Part shown: positions 1 to 9,640 of the stretch, piece by piece | Position numbering within the stretch: position 1 is the stretch's first letter | Layout: each line of letters begins with the position of its first letter | Assembly (NCBI RefSeq): GCF_003052165.1 | Contig: NZ_CP024869.1 | Coordinates: 2,762,001 to 2,826,000, forward strand | Reading direction: 5' to 3' | Source of the DNA: Dietzia sp. JS16-p6b | GTDB taxonomy: Bacteria > Actinomycetota > Actinomycetes > Mycobacteriales > Mycobacteriaceae | DNA length: 64,000 nucleotides | Notes under the pieces: model-generated | What the model was told of the DNA's origin: nothing | Seen by the model: only the letters and a program-made list of their open reading frames with translations | Database searches by the model: none | Made by a program: the position numbers and the translations under genes

Positions 1-672
1 GGCGGCGGTGTCGTCGGAGGCGCCCGAGTGGGTCACCCGCCCCGACTCCACCACGTAGAAGACGTCCGAGGCCCGCAGCGAGAACCCGACGTGCTGCTCG
101 ACCAACAGCACCGACAGATCACCACGGGACGCCAGGTCCACGATGATCCGCTCGATCTCGGCAACGACATTGGGCTGGATGCCCTCGGTCGGCTCGTCCA
201 GCACCAGCAGTCGCGGTTCGGTGATGAGCGCCCGCGCGATGGCCAACTGCTGGCGCTGCCCGCCCGAGAGCAGCCCGGCCTTCCGGTCCAGCAGGTCCTT
301 CAACGCGGGGAACAGGTCCAGGGACTCGTCGATGAGCGCCTTGCCCCGCTTGCGGCCGTCAGCCACGACCCTCAGGTTCTCGGCGGTCGTGAGCTGCGTG
401 AACGACTGCTGGCCCTGGGGTACGTACCCGATGCCCATCGCCACGCGGGCGTGGGGCTTGAGTCCGGTGATGTCCCGGCCGTCGAAGGTGATCCGACCGG
501 CCTTGCACGGCAGCAGGCCGACGGCCGCCCGCAGCAGGGTCGTCTTGCCCGCGCCGTTGTGCCCGAGCACCGCGGCAACGCCCCCGGCGGGGACCTCCAG
601 GTCCACCCCGTGGAGCACCTCGGACCCGCCGTACCCGGCGCGGACGCCCGACATCTGCAGTAGTGCGCTCAT
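1..672 (-). CDS. urtE: Urea ABC transporter ATP-binding subunit UrtE (3' end cut by window edge)
   Basis: This is the second ATPase of the urea importer, which powers uptake through UrtB/UrtC. The 224 visible residues contain a Walker A (GHNGAGKTT), the ABC signature (LSGGQRQQLAIARAL) and a Walker B (LLVLDEPTEGIQPN). Family members are about 230 residues, so only the last few codons are missing. The ATG overlaps the urtD stop (ATGA), which indicates translational coupling at the end of a urtABCDE operon. The family could be confused with branched-chain amino-acid LivF, but the neighbouring UrtA, UrtC and the adjacent urease operon favour urea. Confidence 0.93.
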   Translation of the reverse strand, partial: MSALLQMSGVRAGYGGSEVLHGVDLEVPAGGVAAVLGHNGAGKTTLLRAAVGLLPCKAGRITFDGRDITGLKPHARVAMGIGYVPQGQQSFTQLTTAENLRVVADGRKRGKALIDESLDLFPALKDLLDRKAGLLSGGQRQQLAIARALITEPRLLVLDEPTEGIQPNVVAEIERIIVDLASRGDLSVLLVEQHVGFSLRASDVFYVVESGRVTHSGASDDTAA

Positions 673-1490
673 CGGTCTGACTCCCTCTCGGGTTCGGTGC
701 CGGTTTCCAGTTCGGTGCCGGTGGCGGCCGCGGTGCCCAGGTACACCTGCTGGACATTGGGGTCGGCCTGGATCTCGGCCACCGTGCCCTCGGCGAGGAC
801 CTTCCCGGCCGCCAGGACGGTGACCGAGGTGGCGAAGTCGCGCATGAAGTCCATGTCGTGCTCCACCACCACCACCGTGCGTTCGGCGGCGATGCGCCTC
901 AGCAGTTCGCCGGTGGCCTTGCGCTCCTCCGCCCCCATGCCTGCGACGGGCTCGTCGAGGAGCATCACATCGGAATCCTGGACGAGAAGCATGCCGATCT
1001 CCAGCCACTGCTTCTGCCCGTGGGCCAACACCCCGGCCTTGGTGCCGGCCAGGTGCTCGAGGCCGATGGTGTCCAGGGCCTCGGCGACCACCGTCGCGCG
1101 TTCCCGGCGACGGCGGAGCAGGGTCAGCCATCCCCGACCGGAGCCGGCCGCGATGTCCAGGTTCTGTTCCACGGTGAGGTCCTCGAAGATGCTGGCCGTC
1201 TGGAAGGTCCGGCCGATCCCCATGCGGGCGATCCTGTGCGTCTTCATCCCCAGCACCGGTTGCCCGGTCTTGTCGACCGTCCCCGTCGCGGGGACCAGTC
1301 CCGTGATCGCGTCGACGACGGTGGTCTTTCCCGCGCCGTTGGGCCCGATGAGGAACTTGAGATCACCCTGGATCAGCGTCAGGTCCACGCCGTCGACGGC
1401 ACGGAAGCCGTCGAACGTCACGGTGAGACCGCGGACCTCCAGGTAGGTCCGTCCGGTCGAGGCGCCGGTGGCCACAGCGGTGGGGGTCAT
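669..1490 (-). CDS. urtD: Urea ABC transporter ATP-binding subunit UrtD
   Basis: This is the first ATPase of the urea importer, 273 residues. It has Walker A (GPNGAGKTT), an H-loop region (VVVVEHDMDFM) and Walker B (DVMLLDEPVAGM). The EHDMDFMRDFA stretch is typical of the LivG/UrtD branch. The frame stays open 51 codons further upstream, but that extension is arginine-rich shadow sequence over urtC. The ATG at 1490 overlaps the urtC stop by four bases, as elsewhere in this operon, and gives the normal family length. Confidence 0.94.
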   Translation of the reverse strand: MTPTAVATGASTGRTYLEVRGLTVTFDGFRAVDGVDLTLIQGDLKFLIGPNGAGKTTVVDAITGLVPATGTVDKTGQPVLGMKTHRIARMGIGRTFQTASIFEDLTVEQNLDIAAGSGRGWLTLLRRRRERATVVAEALDTIGLEHLAGTKAGVLAHGQKQWLEIGMLLVQDSDVMLLDEPVAGMGAEERKATGELLRRIAAERTVVVVEHDMDFMRDFATSVTVLAAGKVLAEGTVAEIQADPNVQQVYLGTAAATGTELETGTEPERESDR

Positions 1491-2692
1491 GGGGTCTCCT
1501 CCGTGGTGGATCCGGTGGTGGCGGGGGTCGCGGGGCCGGACCCGGTGGACGCGCGACGCCGGCGGATGACGAACAGGCTGGCCAGGCCTCCGGGCAGGAA
1601 GCCCACGACGACGATGAAGAGCACCCCCTGCAGGTAGGTCCACTGCGACGGGTAGGCCTCGGAGAAGGTCGTCTGCGCCCAGGCCACACCGATCGCCCCG
1701 AGAACCGGGCCGAGCAGGGTGGCCCGGCCGCCGATCGCGACACCGATGAGGAACGCGATCGACGGGGCGATACCGATCGCCGAGGGCGAGATGATCCCGA
1801 CGATCGGGACGAACAGCGCGCCGGCGATCCCGGCCGCGAAGGCGGCGACCGCGTAGGCCAGGGACTTGACCAGGGCGGGGTCGTACCCCAGGAAGCGGAC
1901 CCGCTCCTCCTGGTCACGGACGGCGACGAGCAGCTCACCGAAGCGGGACTGCATGAACTGGCGGACCAGCAGGACAACCCCGATGAGCGCGCCACCGGTG
2001 ATGAAGTACAGCATCTGACGGTTGGCCGGGTCCGACAGGGCGAAGCCGAAGAACCCGGTGAACCGGTTGAGGCCGTTGGACCCGCCCAGCTCGGGGCGGC
2101 TGACCAGGAAGATCGCGGCGGCTGCCGCGAGGGCCTGGGACAGGATCGCGAAGTAGGCGCCCTTGACCTTGCGGTTGAACACCAGGTACCCGAATCCGAA
2201 GGCCAGCAGGGGCGGCAGGAGCAGGATCACCGCGAGGGTGAACACAGGCGAGGCGAACGGCTCCCAGTACCCGGGGAGCGACCGCATGCCGGCGATCTGC
2301 ATGAAGTCCGGCAGGGCGTCGGGACCGCCGCGATCGCGGGCGTCGGCGAGCTTGAGGTACATCGCCATGGCGTACGCGCCGACGCCGAAGTAGACGCCCT
2401 GGCCCAGGGTGAGCATCCCGCCCCGCCCCCACGCCAGCCCGATACCGCTGGCGACGATGCCGAAGCAGAAGAACTTGGCCAACAGGTTGAGCCGGAACTC
2501 GCTGAGCAGCAGGGGTGCGACGCCGAAGATGAGTACCGCGGCGACGGCGAGCGCCACCCAGAACACCCAACGGGGACGTTCTCCCTCGGCGGTCAGTGCA
2601 CCGGGCAGCGGCAGTCGCGGACGGATCCGACGACCCGCCGCGGGATCGGCCGGGTCCCCGGCGGTGGTGCCGATGGTGGCGGTGTCGGTCAT
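1487..2692 (-). CDS. urtC: Urea ABC transporter permease UrtC
   Basis: A 401-residue inner-membrane permease of the LivM/UrtC family. A polar N-terminus of about 40 residues is followed by around nine hydrophobic segments. The family stretch GRGGMLTLGQGVYFGVGAYAM lies near residue 90, and a later loop carries the permease consensus (VAVRDQEERVRFLGYDP, about residue 270). It pairs with UrtB to form the channel. Start and stop overlap the neighbours by ATGA, so the whole operon is translationally coupled. Confidence 0.94.
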   Translation of the reverse strand: MTDTATIGTTAGDPADPAAGRRIRPRLPLPGALTAEGERPRWVFWVALAVAAVLIFGVAPLLLSEFRLNLLAKFFCFGIVASGIGLAWGRGGMLTLGQGVYFGVGAYAMAMYLKLADARDRGGPDALPDFMQIAGMRSLPGYWEPFASPVFTLAVILLLPPLLAFGFGYLVFNRKVKGAYFAILSQALAAAAAIFLVSRPELGGSNGLNRFTGFFGFALSDPANRQMLYFITGGALIGVVLLVRQFMQSRFGELLVAVRDQEERVRFLGYDPALVKSLAYAVAAFAAGIAGALFVPIVGIISPSAIGIAPSIAFLIGVAIGGRATLLGPVLGAIGVAWAQTTFSEAYPSQWTYLQGVLFIVVVGFLPGGLASLFVIRRRRASTGSGPATPATTGSTTEETP

Positions 2693-3573
2693 GCCAGGCT
2701 CCTGGTCTTGACGGCGAACAGCCCCTGCGGGCGGATCTGGAGGAAGACGATGATCGTCACGAAGACGAGCACCTTCGCCACGGACGCGGTCGTGGAGTAT
2801 TCGAAGAACGAGTTGAGGATCCCCAGGGCGAAGGCGGCGATGACCGCGCCCCGCAGCTGACCGAGGCCCCCGACGACCACCACGAGGAAGGCGTCGATGA
2901 GGTACGACTGCCCGATGGTGGGGCTCGTCGACCCGATCAGGGTCAACGCCACGCCCGCCACGCCGGCCAGTCCGGACCCGATGAAGAACGTGGTCAGGTC
3001 GCTGCGGCGGGAGTTGATCCCGGAACTCTCGGCGAGATCACGGTTGAGTGTGACCGCCCGGATGCGACGCCCCATCGGGGTGAACCGCATCGCGGCCATC
3101 AGTGCGGCGACACACGCGACGGCCAGGAGGAAGATGAAGACGCGGGTGTACGGGACGGACGCCCCGAGCAGGACCATGTTTCCGCGCAGGAACTCGGGCA
3201 CCTCGACGTTGACGGCGGGCGCGCCCCAGATGTCGCGCGCGACCTGCTGGAGGATCAGCCCGACGCCGAAGGTCACGAGCAGCGTGTCGAGCGGTCGGGC
3301 GTACAACCGTCTGATGAGCAGCACCTCGAGGATCACCCCGAGGATCCCGCCCACCACGAAGCCTGCCACCAGGGAGATCGCCAGACCCGCCCCGGAGGCG
3401 GCGACGAACTGCTGGATGACGTAGGCCGTGTAGCACCCGGCCATGATGAACTCGCCGTGCGCCATGTTGATGACGCCCATCTGCCCGAAGGTCAGGGACA
3501 GTCCGAGCGCGGCGAGCAGAAGGATAGAACCGCTGCTCAATCCTGTCGCGAGTTGACCGATGATGACGTCCAC
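2689..3573 (-). CDS. urtB: Urea ABC transporter permease UrtB
   Basis: A 294-residue membrane permease of the LivH/UrtB family. It begins VDVIIGQLATGLSSGSILLL and carries the family-typical GQMGVINMAHGEFIMAG. A GTG at 3573 is preferred over the ATG at 3594. An AAAGGAG Shine-Dalgarno lies five bases upstream of the GTG and would fall inside the coding region if the ATG were used. Homologues also begin with an MDVxIGQL-like sequence. A strong hairpin separates it from urtA upstream. Confidence 0.92.
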   Translation of the reverse strand: MDVIIGQLATGLSSGSILLLAALGLSLTFGQMGVINMAHGEFIMAGCYTAYVIQQFVAASGAGLAISLVAGFVVGGILGVILEVLLIRRLYARPLDTLLVTFGVGLILQQVARDIWGAPAVNVEVPEFLRGNMVLLGASVPYTRVFIFLLAVACVAALMAAMRFTPMGRRIRAVTLNRDLAESSGINSRRSDLTTFFIGSGLAGVAGVALTLIGSTSPTIGQSYLIDAFLVVVVGGLGQLRGAVIAAFALGILNSFFEYSTTASVAKVLVFVTIIVFLQIRPQGLFAVKTRSLA

Positions 3574-3598
3574 ACCGGCTCCTTTCTCCTGCATTCAC

Positions 3599-3637
3599 CC
3601 CCCGCGGCGGCCCCGGTCGCCGGGGCCGCCGCGGGGG
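3599..3637 (-). terminator. Intercistronic GC hairpin between urtA and urtB
   Basis: A perfect 18-bp inverted repeat with a 3-base loop (arms 3599-3616 and 3620-3637, all G/C rich) lies between the urtA stop and the urtB start. No U-tract follows it. Such hairpins downstream of binding-protein genes commonly stabilise the upstream mRNA or partly terminate transcription, so that the binding protein is made in excess over the permease. That role is inferred; the structure is seen directly. Confidence 0.75.
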
Positions 3638-3656
3638 TGGTGGACTAGTGACCAGG

Positions 3657-4910
3657 TCAGTTACCGGACAGGTCTCCGGCCCAGTCGTAGCCCTCGAGGA
3701 AGGGGTCCGGTTCGATGGGCTCGCCCGAACTCCACACCTCGTAGATCAAGCCGTCGGGGCGGATTTCCCCGACGAGCGCCGTCTTGGAGATGTGGTTGTT
3801 GTCCCCGTTGATCGTCACGGTGCCCTCCGGGGCGTCGAAGCTCACCCCGCCGGCGTTCTCCTGGATCTCGGCGACGTCGAAGCTGCCCGCCTTCTCGACG
3901 GTGTTCTTCCACAGGAACAGCGAGGTGTACGCCGCCTCCATCGGGTCGGAGGTGACCCTGTCCTCGCCGTACTTGGCCTTGAACGCCTCGACGAACGAGG
4001 TGTTCTCCGGGCTGTCGATGGTCTGGTAGTAGTTCCACGACGTGAGCTGGCCCTCGATATTGGCCGCGCCGATGCCCTGTACCTCTTCCTCCGCGATCGA
4101 CACGCTGATCACCGGGGTGTTCTCGGCGGTGAGGCCAGCGTTGGTGTACTCGCGGAAGAACGCGACGTTGGAGTCGCCGTTGAGGGTGTTGAAGACCGCG
4201 TCCGGATCGGCGGTGCGCACCTTGTTGACGATCGTGGAGAAGTCGGTGGAGCCGAGCGGCGTGTAGTCCTCGCCGACGATCTCGACGTCGTTCGCCTCCG
4301 CCCACGCCTTGATGACCCGGTTGGCCGTCTGGGGGAACACGTAGTCCGAGCCGACCAGGTACATCGACTCCACGCCCTGCTCCTTGAGGTACTCGAGGCC
4401 GGGGACGATCTGCTGGTTGGTCGTGGCGCCGGTGTAGAAGATGTTCGGAGACGCCTCCAGGCCCTCGTACTGGACGGGGTAGTACAGCAGCGCGTTGGCG
4501 TCCTCGACGACCGGGAGCATGGCCTTGCGGGAGGACGACGTCCAGCCGCCGAAGATCGCGGCCACGCAGTCGCTGGTGATGAGCTTCTGCGCCTTCTCGG
4601 CGAAGACGGCCGGGTCGGATGCCCCGTCCTCGACCACCGTCTCGATCTGCTTGCCCATCACGCCGCCGTCGGCGTTGATCTGCTCCACGGCGAGCTCGAC
4701 CGAGTCGCGTACCGTCCTCTCGGAGATCGCCATGGTGCCCGAGAGCGAGTGCAGCGACCCGATCTTGATGGTGTCACCGGAGGTGTCCACACACGATTCT
4801 GCGGAGGCTGCGGCGGTGTCCGAGGTCCGGTTACCACAAGCGGTGAGAGCGCCGGCCCCGAGGACCACCAGTGCGGCGGCGGCGACGGTGCGTCTGGAGA
4901 TGGGATTCAC
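3657..4910 (-). CDS. urtA: Urea ABC transporter substrate-binding lipoprotein UrtA
   Basis: A 417-residue extracellular binding protein that captures urea for UrtBCDE. It has a short basic N-terminus, a hydrophobic core and a lipobox (LTAC, Cys25), so it should be a membrane-anchored lipoprotein. The mature part is a type I periplasmic fold, with the typical start [19 protein letters not shown] and [15 protein letters not shown]. Translation starts at GTG 4910, nine bases after an AAGGA. It is the first gene of the operon and is followed by a strong hairpin. Confidence 0.95.
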   Translation of the reverse strand: MNPISRRTVAAAALVVLGAGALTACGNRTSDTAAASAESCVDTSGDTIKIGSLHSLSGTMAISERTVRDSVELAVEQINADGGVMGKQIETVVEDGASDPAVFAEKAQKLITSDCVAAIFGGWTSSSRKAMLPVVEDANALLYYPVQYEGLEASPNIFYTGATTNQQIVPGLEYLKEQGVESMYLVGSDYVFPQTANRVIKAWAEANDVEIVGEDYTPLGSTDFSTIVNKVRTADPDAVFNTLNGDSNVAFFREYTNAGLTAENTPVISVSIAEEEVQGIGAANIEGQLTSWNYYQTIDSPENTSFVEAFKAKYGEDRVTSDPMEAAYTSLFLWKNTVEKAGSFDVAEIQENAGGVSFDAPEGTVTINGDNNHISKTALVGEIRPDGLIYEVWSSGEPIEPDPFLEGYDWAGDLSGN

Positions 4911-5067
4911 GCGGGTTTTTCCTTGCCGTGGGCGGGCGGTCGATGGCCCCCGCTTCTCGGGGATCGACGCTCGGTGAAACCAAAGTTATGAGTTCCATGT
5001 GAGCCGCACGGTTCCCCTGTGTTTCGTACGTGTTGCCCAAGTCCACCTTCAGTGAACCCTGCGTTTC
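4911..5067 (-). promoter_or_regulatory. Upstream region of the urt operon
   Basis: This 157-base gap separates ureD from urtA, both on the minus strand. It is less GC-rich than the flanking genes. Read on the minus strand it holds several GAAAC/GTTTC/GGAAC-type elements, but I could not fit them to a clean GlnR (GTnAC-n6-GnAAC) or AmtR box. It very probably contains the urt promoter. The regulator cannot be named from the sequence. Confidence 0.45.
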
Positions 5068-6045
5068 TCAACCCTTGCGTAGATCGGGCGCCGACGCCCC
5101 CAGGACGTGCCGACGCGCGGCGGACCACGCCGCGCGCATCACGTCCTCGACCGCCTCCGGGGTGTCGCCGACAGCCCGGAGCCACGCCCCGCACCCCTCG
5201 GGCAGGGTGCTCACACCACCGCGGACCTCACCTCGGCGCACGGCGGCCGAGGAGTCGACAGCCGCCCGCATCGGGTCCGCCAGGTCCGTCGCCGGCCCCG
5301 GCGCCAGGACGAACAGGGTCCCGATGGCATCGGATCCGCCGGTGACCAGGTCGACGTCGGGCTCAGGGTGCCCGCCACCGCCACCCCCGACCATCCGGGT
5401 GGCGTCCACCACCACCGGGGTGCCGTCGGGACGGGCGATCTCGACCCGCGAGACCAGCGCGTCCACCGCCCACCGCTCGCCACGGGCCACCCGGCCTGCG
5501 GTGAGGACGTCGGAGACCACCAGCACCGCGTCCTCGGGGACCGTCGCCCGCAGGGTCTGCTGGAACCTGCTCCCGCCGTACGGGATCAGGGGATCGGGAA
5601 CCCACTCGCACACCGCCCCGGCGCCCAGCGTCAGCGTGACGTCCTGGGTCGCGTACCCCGCGTCCATGCGGTGGATCCTTGTGGCGGCCTGGGTGGTGAT
5701 CAGCGCATGGGACCGGTCGGCCAGTTCGACGTCGATGTCCAGCCTGTCGCCGCCGACCACTCCCCCGCCGGTGGACATGAGATACGTGACCGGCACGTGC
5801 GGCAGTCCCGGGTCGACGTACAGCGGACGCATCACTTGTAGAGGAGACTTCTGGTAGCGATCGGCCAGGACCGTCCGCCCGTCGGGGCCGAACCGGAAGT
5901 GCAGGTCCAGGACGCCGACCTTTCCCGGCGATCCCACCGGGAGCGACCCCGCGGCGGACGCCGGGCCGGACGCCACGGCCGGCCAGACGTGACCGGGGTC
6001 GGCCGCGCGCGCCAGCCGGTCGGCCCGGGACACCGGTCCGGTCAC
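5068..6045 (-). CDS. ureD: Urease accessory protein UreD (UreH)
   Basis: A 325-residue urease maturation scaffold that docks with UreF and UreG on apo-urease for nickel delivery. Family signatures include TYLMSTGGGVVGGDRLDIDV (about residue 80), QAATRIHRM, and WVPDPLIPYGGSRFQQ. The frame continues far upstream as a shadow of ureG. The real start is taken as GTG 6045, which overlaps the ureG stop (GTGA) and gives normal family length. It is the last gene of the urease operon. Confidence 0.9.
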   Translation of the reverse strand: MTGPVSRADRLARAADPGHVWPAVASGPASAAGSLPVGSPGKVGVLDLHFRFGPDGRTVLADRYQKSPLQVMRPLYVDPGLPHVPVTYLMSTGGGVVGGDRLDIDVELADRSHALITTQAATRIHRMDAGYATQDVTLTLGAGAVCEWVPDPLIPYGGSRFQQTLRATVPEDAVLVVSDVLTAGRVARGERWAVDALVSRVEIARPDGTPVVVDATRMVGGGGGGHPEPDVDLVTGGSDAIGTLFVLAPGPATDLADPMRAAVDSSAAVRRGEVRGGVSTLPEGCGAWLRAVGDTPEAVEDVMRAAWSAARRHVLGASAPDLRKG

Positions 6046-6677
6046 GCGCTCGGCAGCAGGTCCGCGCGACGCGACTCGAAGTAGTCCAGCACCTCGTCGA
6101 CCCCGGTGCCGCTGAGGCAGTCGGTCAGCACGACGGGCTTGCCGGAGCGCACGCGGTCGGCGTCGGAGCTCATCACCCCCAGGTCGCACCGCACGTACTG
6201 GGCGATGTCGATCTTGTTGATCACCAGCAGGTCGCACTCGGTGATGCCGGGTCCGCGCTTCCGCGGCATCTTCTCGCCCTCGGCGGTGTCCAGGACGAAG
6301 ACGAACAGGTCCACCAGCGCGGGCGAGAACGTCAGGGTGAGGTTGTCCCCGCCGGATTCGAAGATCAGGGTGTCGACGTCCGGGTGCTCCTCGAGCATCT
6401 CGGCGCCCACCGCCAGATTCATGGTGGGGTCGTCGCGGACCGCGGTGTGGGGGCACGACCCGGTCTCCACGCCCACGACCTTGGCGGGGTCGAGGACGCC
6501 GGCCAACGTGCGGCGGACGTGCTCCGCGTCCTCCTGGGTGTAGATGTCGTTGGTGATCACCGCGGGCGCCCGACCGCGCTCGATGAGCAGCGGAACCAGA
6601 GCCTCGATCAGCGCGGTCTTGCCCGAGCCCACGGGCCCGCCGATCCCGATGCGCAGCACGCCTCGTCCCTCGGTCAT
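6042..6677 (-). CDS. ureG: Urease accessory GTPase UreG
   Basis: A 211-residue SIMIBI-class GTPase that couples GTP hydrolysis to nickel insertion into urease. It shows the P-loop (GIGGPVGSGKT), the metal-binding CPH motif (VETGSCPHTAVRDD), ESGGDNLTLTFSP, and the guanine-specificity motif NKID. The N-terminus lacks the His-rich extension that some UreG proteins carry. In this operon His-rich sequence is found instead in the CbiX-like gene. A weak purine-rich site (GGAAGGGGAACG) precedes the ATG. Confidence 0.96.
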   Translation of the reverse strand: MTEGRGVLRIGIGGPVGSGKTALIEALVPLLIERGRAPAVITNDIYTQEDAEHVRRTLAGVLDPAKVVGVETGSCPHTAVRDDPTMNLAVGAEMLEEHPDVDTLIFESGGDNLTLTFSPALVDLFVFVLDTAEGEKMPRKRGPGITECDLLVINKIDIAQYVRCDLGVMSSDADRVRSGKPVVLTDCLSGTGVDEVLDYFESRRADLLPSA

Positions 6678-6701
6678 GTGCGTTCCCCTTCCATCGTGTC
6701 C

Positions 6702-7418
6702 TCAGCTGGCGAAGAGCCTGGCATCGGAGTTCTCGTGGTGACAGCTGGCCAGGTCCAGTATCGGCGCGAACCCGCCCAGATCCTCCAGCACGGTGCCGAC
6801 GGCGGCGTCGGCGACCTCCTCGATCACGGGTGCCGCCCCGCGGACCAGCGCCTGGGCACTGCGGTGGTCGGCCAGCCGCAGTCGCAGTGCGGCGCCGGCC
6901 AGGCTGATCACCACGGCGGTCAGGTCCGCCGCCACCGCGTCGCGCTGGTCCAGCCCCCCGCGGGCGTAGACCAGGCCCATCACCACGGACTGCGAGCCGG
7001 GCGACCGGCGGGCTCGCACGTGGGCGTGCCAGGCGCTGACCACCGGGTCATCGAGCAACTCGGCCGCCAGGTCCAGGACCTGCTTTCCCGTCCGGGTGGC
7101 GCCGTCGCGCAGCTCCCGCGTCAGCCGGGTGGCGTGCAGACGGCGGTCGATGCGGCTCAGCGCGTCCGTCAGCGCCGCCGCGTCACGGCCCCCGTGCTCA
7201 CGGGTCGCCGCCCACGCCAGGGCGAGCGCGACCGAGTCCGCGGGGCCGATGGCGTGGCGCAGCATCGAGTGCAGCACCTGCGGCAGGCGCCGGCCGTCGA
7301 CCTGACCTCGCTGTGCCAGCCCCTCGAGCCCGTGGGACAGCGTGTACATCCCCGAGGGGAACGACGAGTCCGTGAACTGCAGCGCGAGCAGCAGCCGCGA
7401 CAGGTCGGAACCGCTCAT
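6702..7418 (-). CDS. ureF: Urease accessory protein UreF
   Basis: A 238-residue helical accessory protein that acts with UreD and UreG in nickel loading. It begins [20 protein letters not shown] and carries the family consensus [15 protein letters not shown]. An in-frame upstream extension of 57 codons is shadow sequence of ureBC. The ATG at 7418 overlaps the ureBC stop (ATGA). The C-terminus contains [15 protein letters not shown], which matches the usual conserved UreF tail (MxHE/HHExxxxRLF). Confidence 0.93.
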   Translation of the reverse strand: MSGSDLSRLLLALQFTDSSFPSGMYTLSHGLEGLAQRGQVDGRRLPQVLHSMLRHAIGPADSVALALAWAATREHGGRDAAALTDALSRIDRRLHATRLTRELRDGATRTGKQVLDLAAELLDDPVVSAWHAHVRARRSPGSQSVVMGLVYARGGLDQRDAVAADLTAVVISLAGAALRLRLADHRSAQALVRGAAPVIEEVADAAVGTVLEDLGGFAPILDLASCHHENSDARLFAS

Positions 7419-9601
7419 GCGAGGTAGTGCAGCTGCGCCAGTGGCAGGGTGGTCGCGGGTGCGATGGTGGCGGGCTCGCCGTCGACGGTCACCACGTAGG
7501 TGTCGGGGTCCACCTCGATCCGCGGGCAGCGGTCGTTGCGCACCATGTCCTTCTTCCCGATGCCCCGGCACCGGCGCACTGGCAGGCACGGTGAGGTCAG
7601 GCCCAGCTGATCGGGCACGCCCGCCTCGATCGCCGCCGCGGACAGGAACGTCACCCGGGTGGACTGCATGGCCCCGCCGTACGCGCCGAACATGGGCCGG
7701 TAGATCACGGGCTGCGGGGTGGGCAGCGAGGCGTTGGGGTCACCCATCGGTGCCCACACGATCATCCCGCCCTTGATCACCAGCGAGGGCTTGGCGGCGA
7801 ACGACTCGACCGGCCACACCACCAGGTCCGCGAGCTTGCCGGGCTCGATCGAGCCCAGGTGGTCGGAGATCCCGGCGGCGATGGCGGGGTTGATGGTCAT
7901 CTTGGCGACGTACCGCAGGACCCGCTCGTTGTCGTTGCGATCACCGTCCTCGGGCAGCGGCCCGCGCTCGACCCGGCAGTGGTGGGCGGTCTGGAACGCC
8001 CGCTGCCACGACTCGCCGATCCGTCCCATGGCCTGGGAGTCGGACGAGAAGATCGAAATGATGCCCTCGTCGTGCAGCACGGTCTCCGCGGCGATGGTCT
8101 CGGCCCGCACCCGGGAGTCGGCGAAACTCACGTCCTCGGGGATGTCGTGCGACAGGTGGTGGCACACCATCACCATGTCGAGCAGCTCGTCCACCGAGTT
8201 CACCGTGTAGGGCAGCGTCGGGTTGGTGGAGGCCGGGAGCACGTTGGGCTCACCGCACACCCGCAGGATGTCGGGGGCGTGGCCGCCACCGGCGCCCTCG
8301 GAGTGGAACGTGTGGATCGTCGAGTCGCCGAGTGCGGCGCGGGTGTCCTCGTAGAAGCCGGACTCGTTGAGGGTGTCGGTGTGGATCGCCACCTGGACGT
8401 CGTAGGCGTCCGCGACCTCCTGCACGCAGCGGATGGCCGCCGGCGTGGTGCCCCAGTCCTCGTGGATTTTCAGACCCGCCGCGCCGGCGACGATCTGCTC
8501 GACCGCCGACTCGGCCTGCGAGGTGTTGCCCTTGCCCAGGATCCCGATGTTCACCGGCAGCCCGTCGGCGGCCTGCAGCATCCGGCCGATGTTCCAGGCG
8601 CCCGGCGTGCAGGTGGTCCCCTTGGTGCCCTCGGACGGTCCGGTCCCGCCGCCGAACAGGGTGGTCACCCCATTGGACAAGGCCTCGTCGACCTGCTGCG
8701 GGGCGATGAAGTGGATGTGGGTGTCCACTCCCCCGGCGGTGACGATCTTGTGCTCTCCCGCCACCACCTCCGTGCCGGGTCCGATCACCAGGTCCGGGTG
8801 CACGCCGTCCTGCAGGTGCGGGTTCCCGGCCTTGCCCACCGCCACGATCCGGCCGTCGCGCACCCCGATGTCGCCCTTGACCACCCCGATCACCGCGTCG
8901 AGGATCGTGGCCCCGGTGATCACCAGGTCCAGGGCGCCCGAGGCCCGCGTTCCCGCGGGGTCCTGCGCCATCCCGTCCCGGATCGCCTTGCCACCGCCGT
9001 AGACGGCCTCCTCGCCGTAGCCGCTGGAGCCGTCGGTGGTGACGGCGTTGTGATCGCTCTCGACCTCGACGGTCAACACCGTGTCCGCCAACGTCAGCCG
9101 GTCCCCGACCGTGGGTCCGTAGATGTCGGTGTAGGTCGCGCGAGGGAGCACGGTCGGCGGGCCCTCGGCGACGCGTACCCCGCCCGCGGTCGGCCGGGCC
9201 TCGTTGTCGTCGTCATCGGCCACGTCCGCGCTGACAGACAGGAACCCGCCATCGTGCATCCGCGCCAGCGCCCGCTCCCGCACGGCCGGATCGTCGAGGC
9301 GACCGTCGACCAATCCGGAGAAGCCGTGGCAGACGCGCTCGCCGGCGTAGTCCACCAGCCGCACGGTGCGGGTCTGACCGGGTTCGAACCGCACCGCCAG
9401 CCCCGCGCCGATCGCCAGGTGGCGCCCGTAGGCGGCGGGGCGGTCGAACCGCAGCTCCCGGTTGGCCTCGAAGAAGTGGTAGTGCGAACCCACCTGGACC
9501 GCGCGGTCGCCGGTGTTGGCGACCTCGAGCTCGATGGTCGCGCGACCGGCGCCCAGCGTGATGTCGCCGTCGCCGTACTGGTACTTCCCGGATCCGGACA
9601 T
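7415..9601 (-). CDS. ureC: Fused urease beta-alpha subunit (UreB-UreC)
   Basis: One uninterrupted 728-residue frame encodes both subunits. UreB occupies about residues 1-120 (start [16 protein letters not shown], with [14 protein letters not shown]). An acidic linker follows (about 125-150, [12 protein letters not shown]). UreC runs from about residue 155 ([15 protein letters not shown]) to the end. All catalytic groups are present: His295 and His297 (metal), Lys378 (to be carbamylated, GLKIHEDWG), His407, His433, flap Cys480 ([12 protein letters not shown]) and Asp521 (SSDSQAMGR). In most bacteria ureB and ureC are separate genes, while gamma-beta fusions (Helicobacter) and full gamma-beta-alpha fusions (plants) are known. 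A beta-alpha fusion with separate gamma is unusual. Confidence 0.95.
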   Translation of the reverse strand: MSGSGKYQYGDGDITLGAGRATIELEVANTGDRAVQVGSHYHFFEANRELRFDRPAAYGRHLAIGAGLAVRFEPGQTRTVRLVDYAGERVCHGFSGLVDGRLDDPAVRERALARMHDGGFLSVSADVADDDDNEARPTAGGVRVAEGPPTVLPRATYTDIYGPTVGDRLTLADTVLTVEVESDHNAVTTDGSSGYGEEAVYGGGKAIRDGMAQDPAGTRASGALDLVITGATILDAVIGVVKGDIGVRDGRIVAVGKAGNPHLQDGVHPDLVIGPGTEVVAGEHKIVTAGGVDTHIHFIAPQQVDEALSNGVTTLFGGGTGPSEGTKGTTCTPGAWNIGRMLQAADGLPVNIGILGKGNTSQAESAVEQIVAGAAGLKIHEDWGTTPAAIRCVQEVADAYDVQVAIHTDTLNESGFYEDTRAALGDSTIHTFHSEGAGGGHAPDILRVCGEPNVLPASTNPTLPYTVNSVDELLDMVMVCHHLSHDIPEDVSFADSRVRAETIAAETVLHDEGIISIFSSDSQAMGRIGESWQRAFQTAHHCRVERGPLPEDGDRNDNERVLRYVAKMTINPAIAAGISDHLGSIEPGKLADLVVWPVESFAAKPSLVIKGGMIVWAPMGDPNASLPTPQPVIYRPMFGAYGGAMQSTRVTFLSAAAIEAGVPDQLGLTSPCLPVRRCRGIGKKDMVRNDRCPRIEVDPDTYVVTVDGEPATIAPATTLPLAQLHYLA

Positions 9602-9640
9602 CGCGCTCCTCGGGGTGATGGGTGGGTCTGTGGGGTGGGT

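Noticed and set aside
4911-5067. GlnR or AmtR box upstream of urtA
   Set aside because: GAAAC and GGAAC pieces exist, but the spacing does not match either consensus, so no regulator was assigned.
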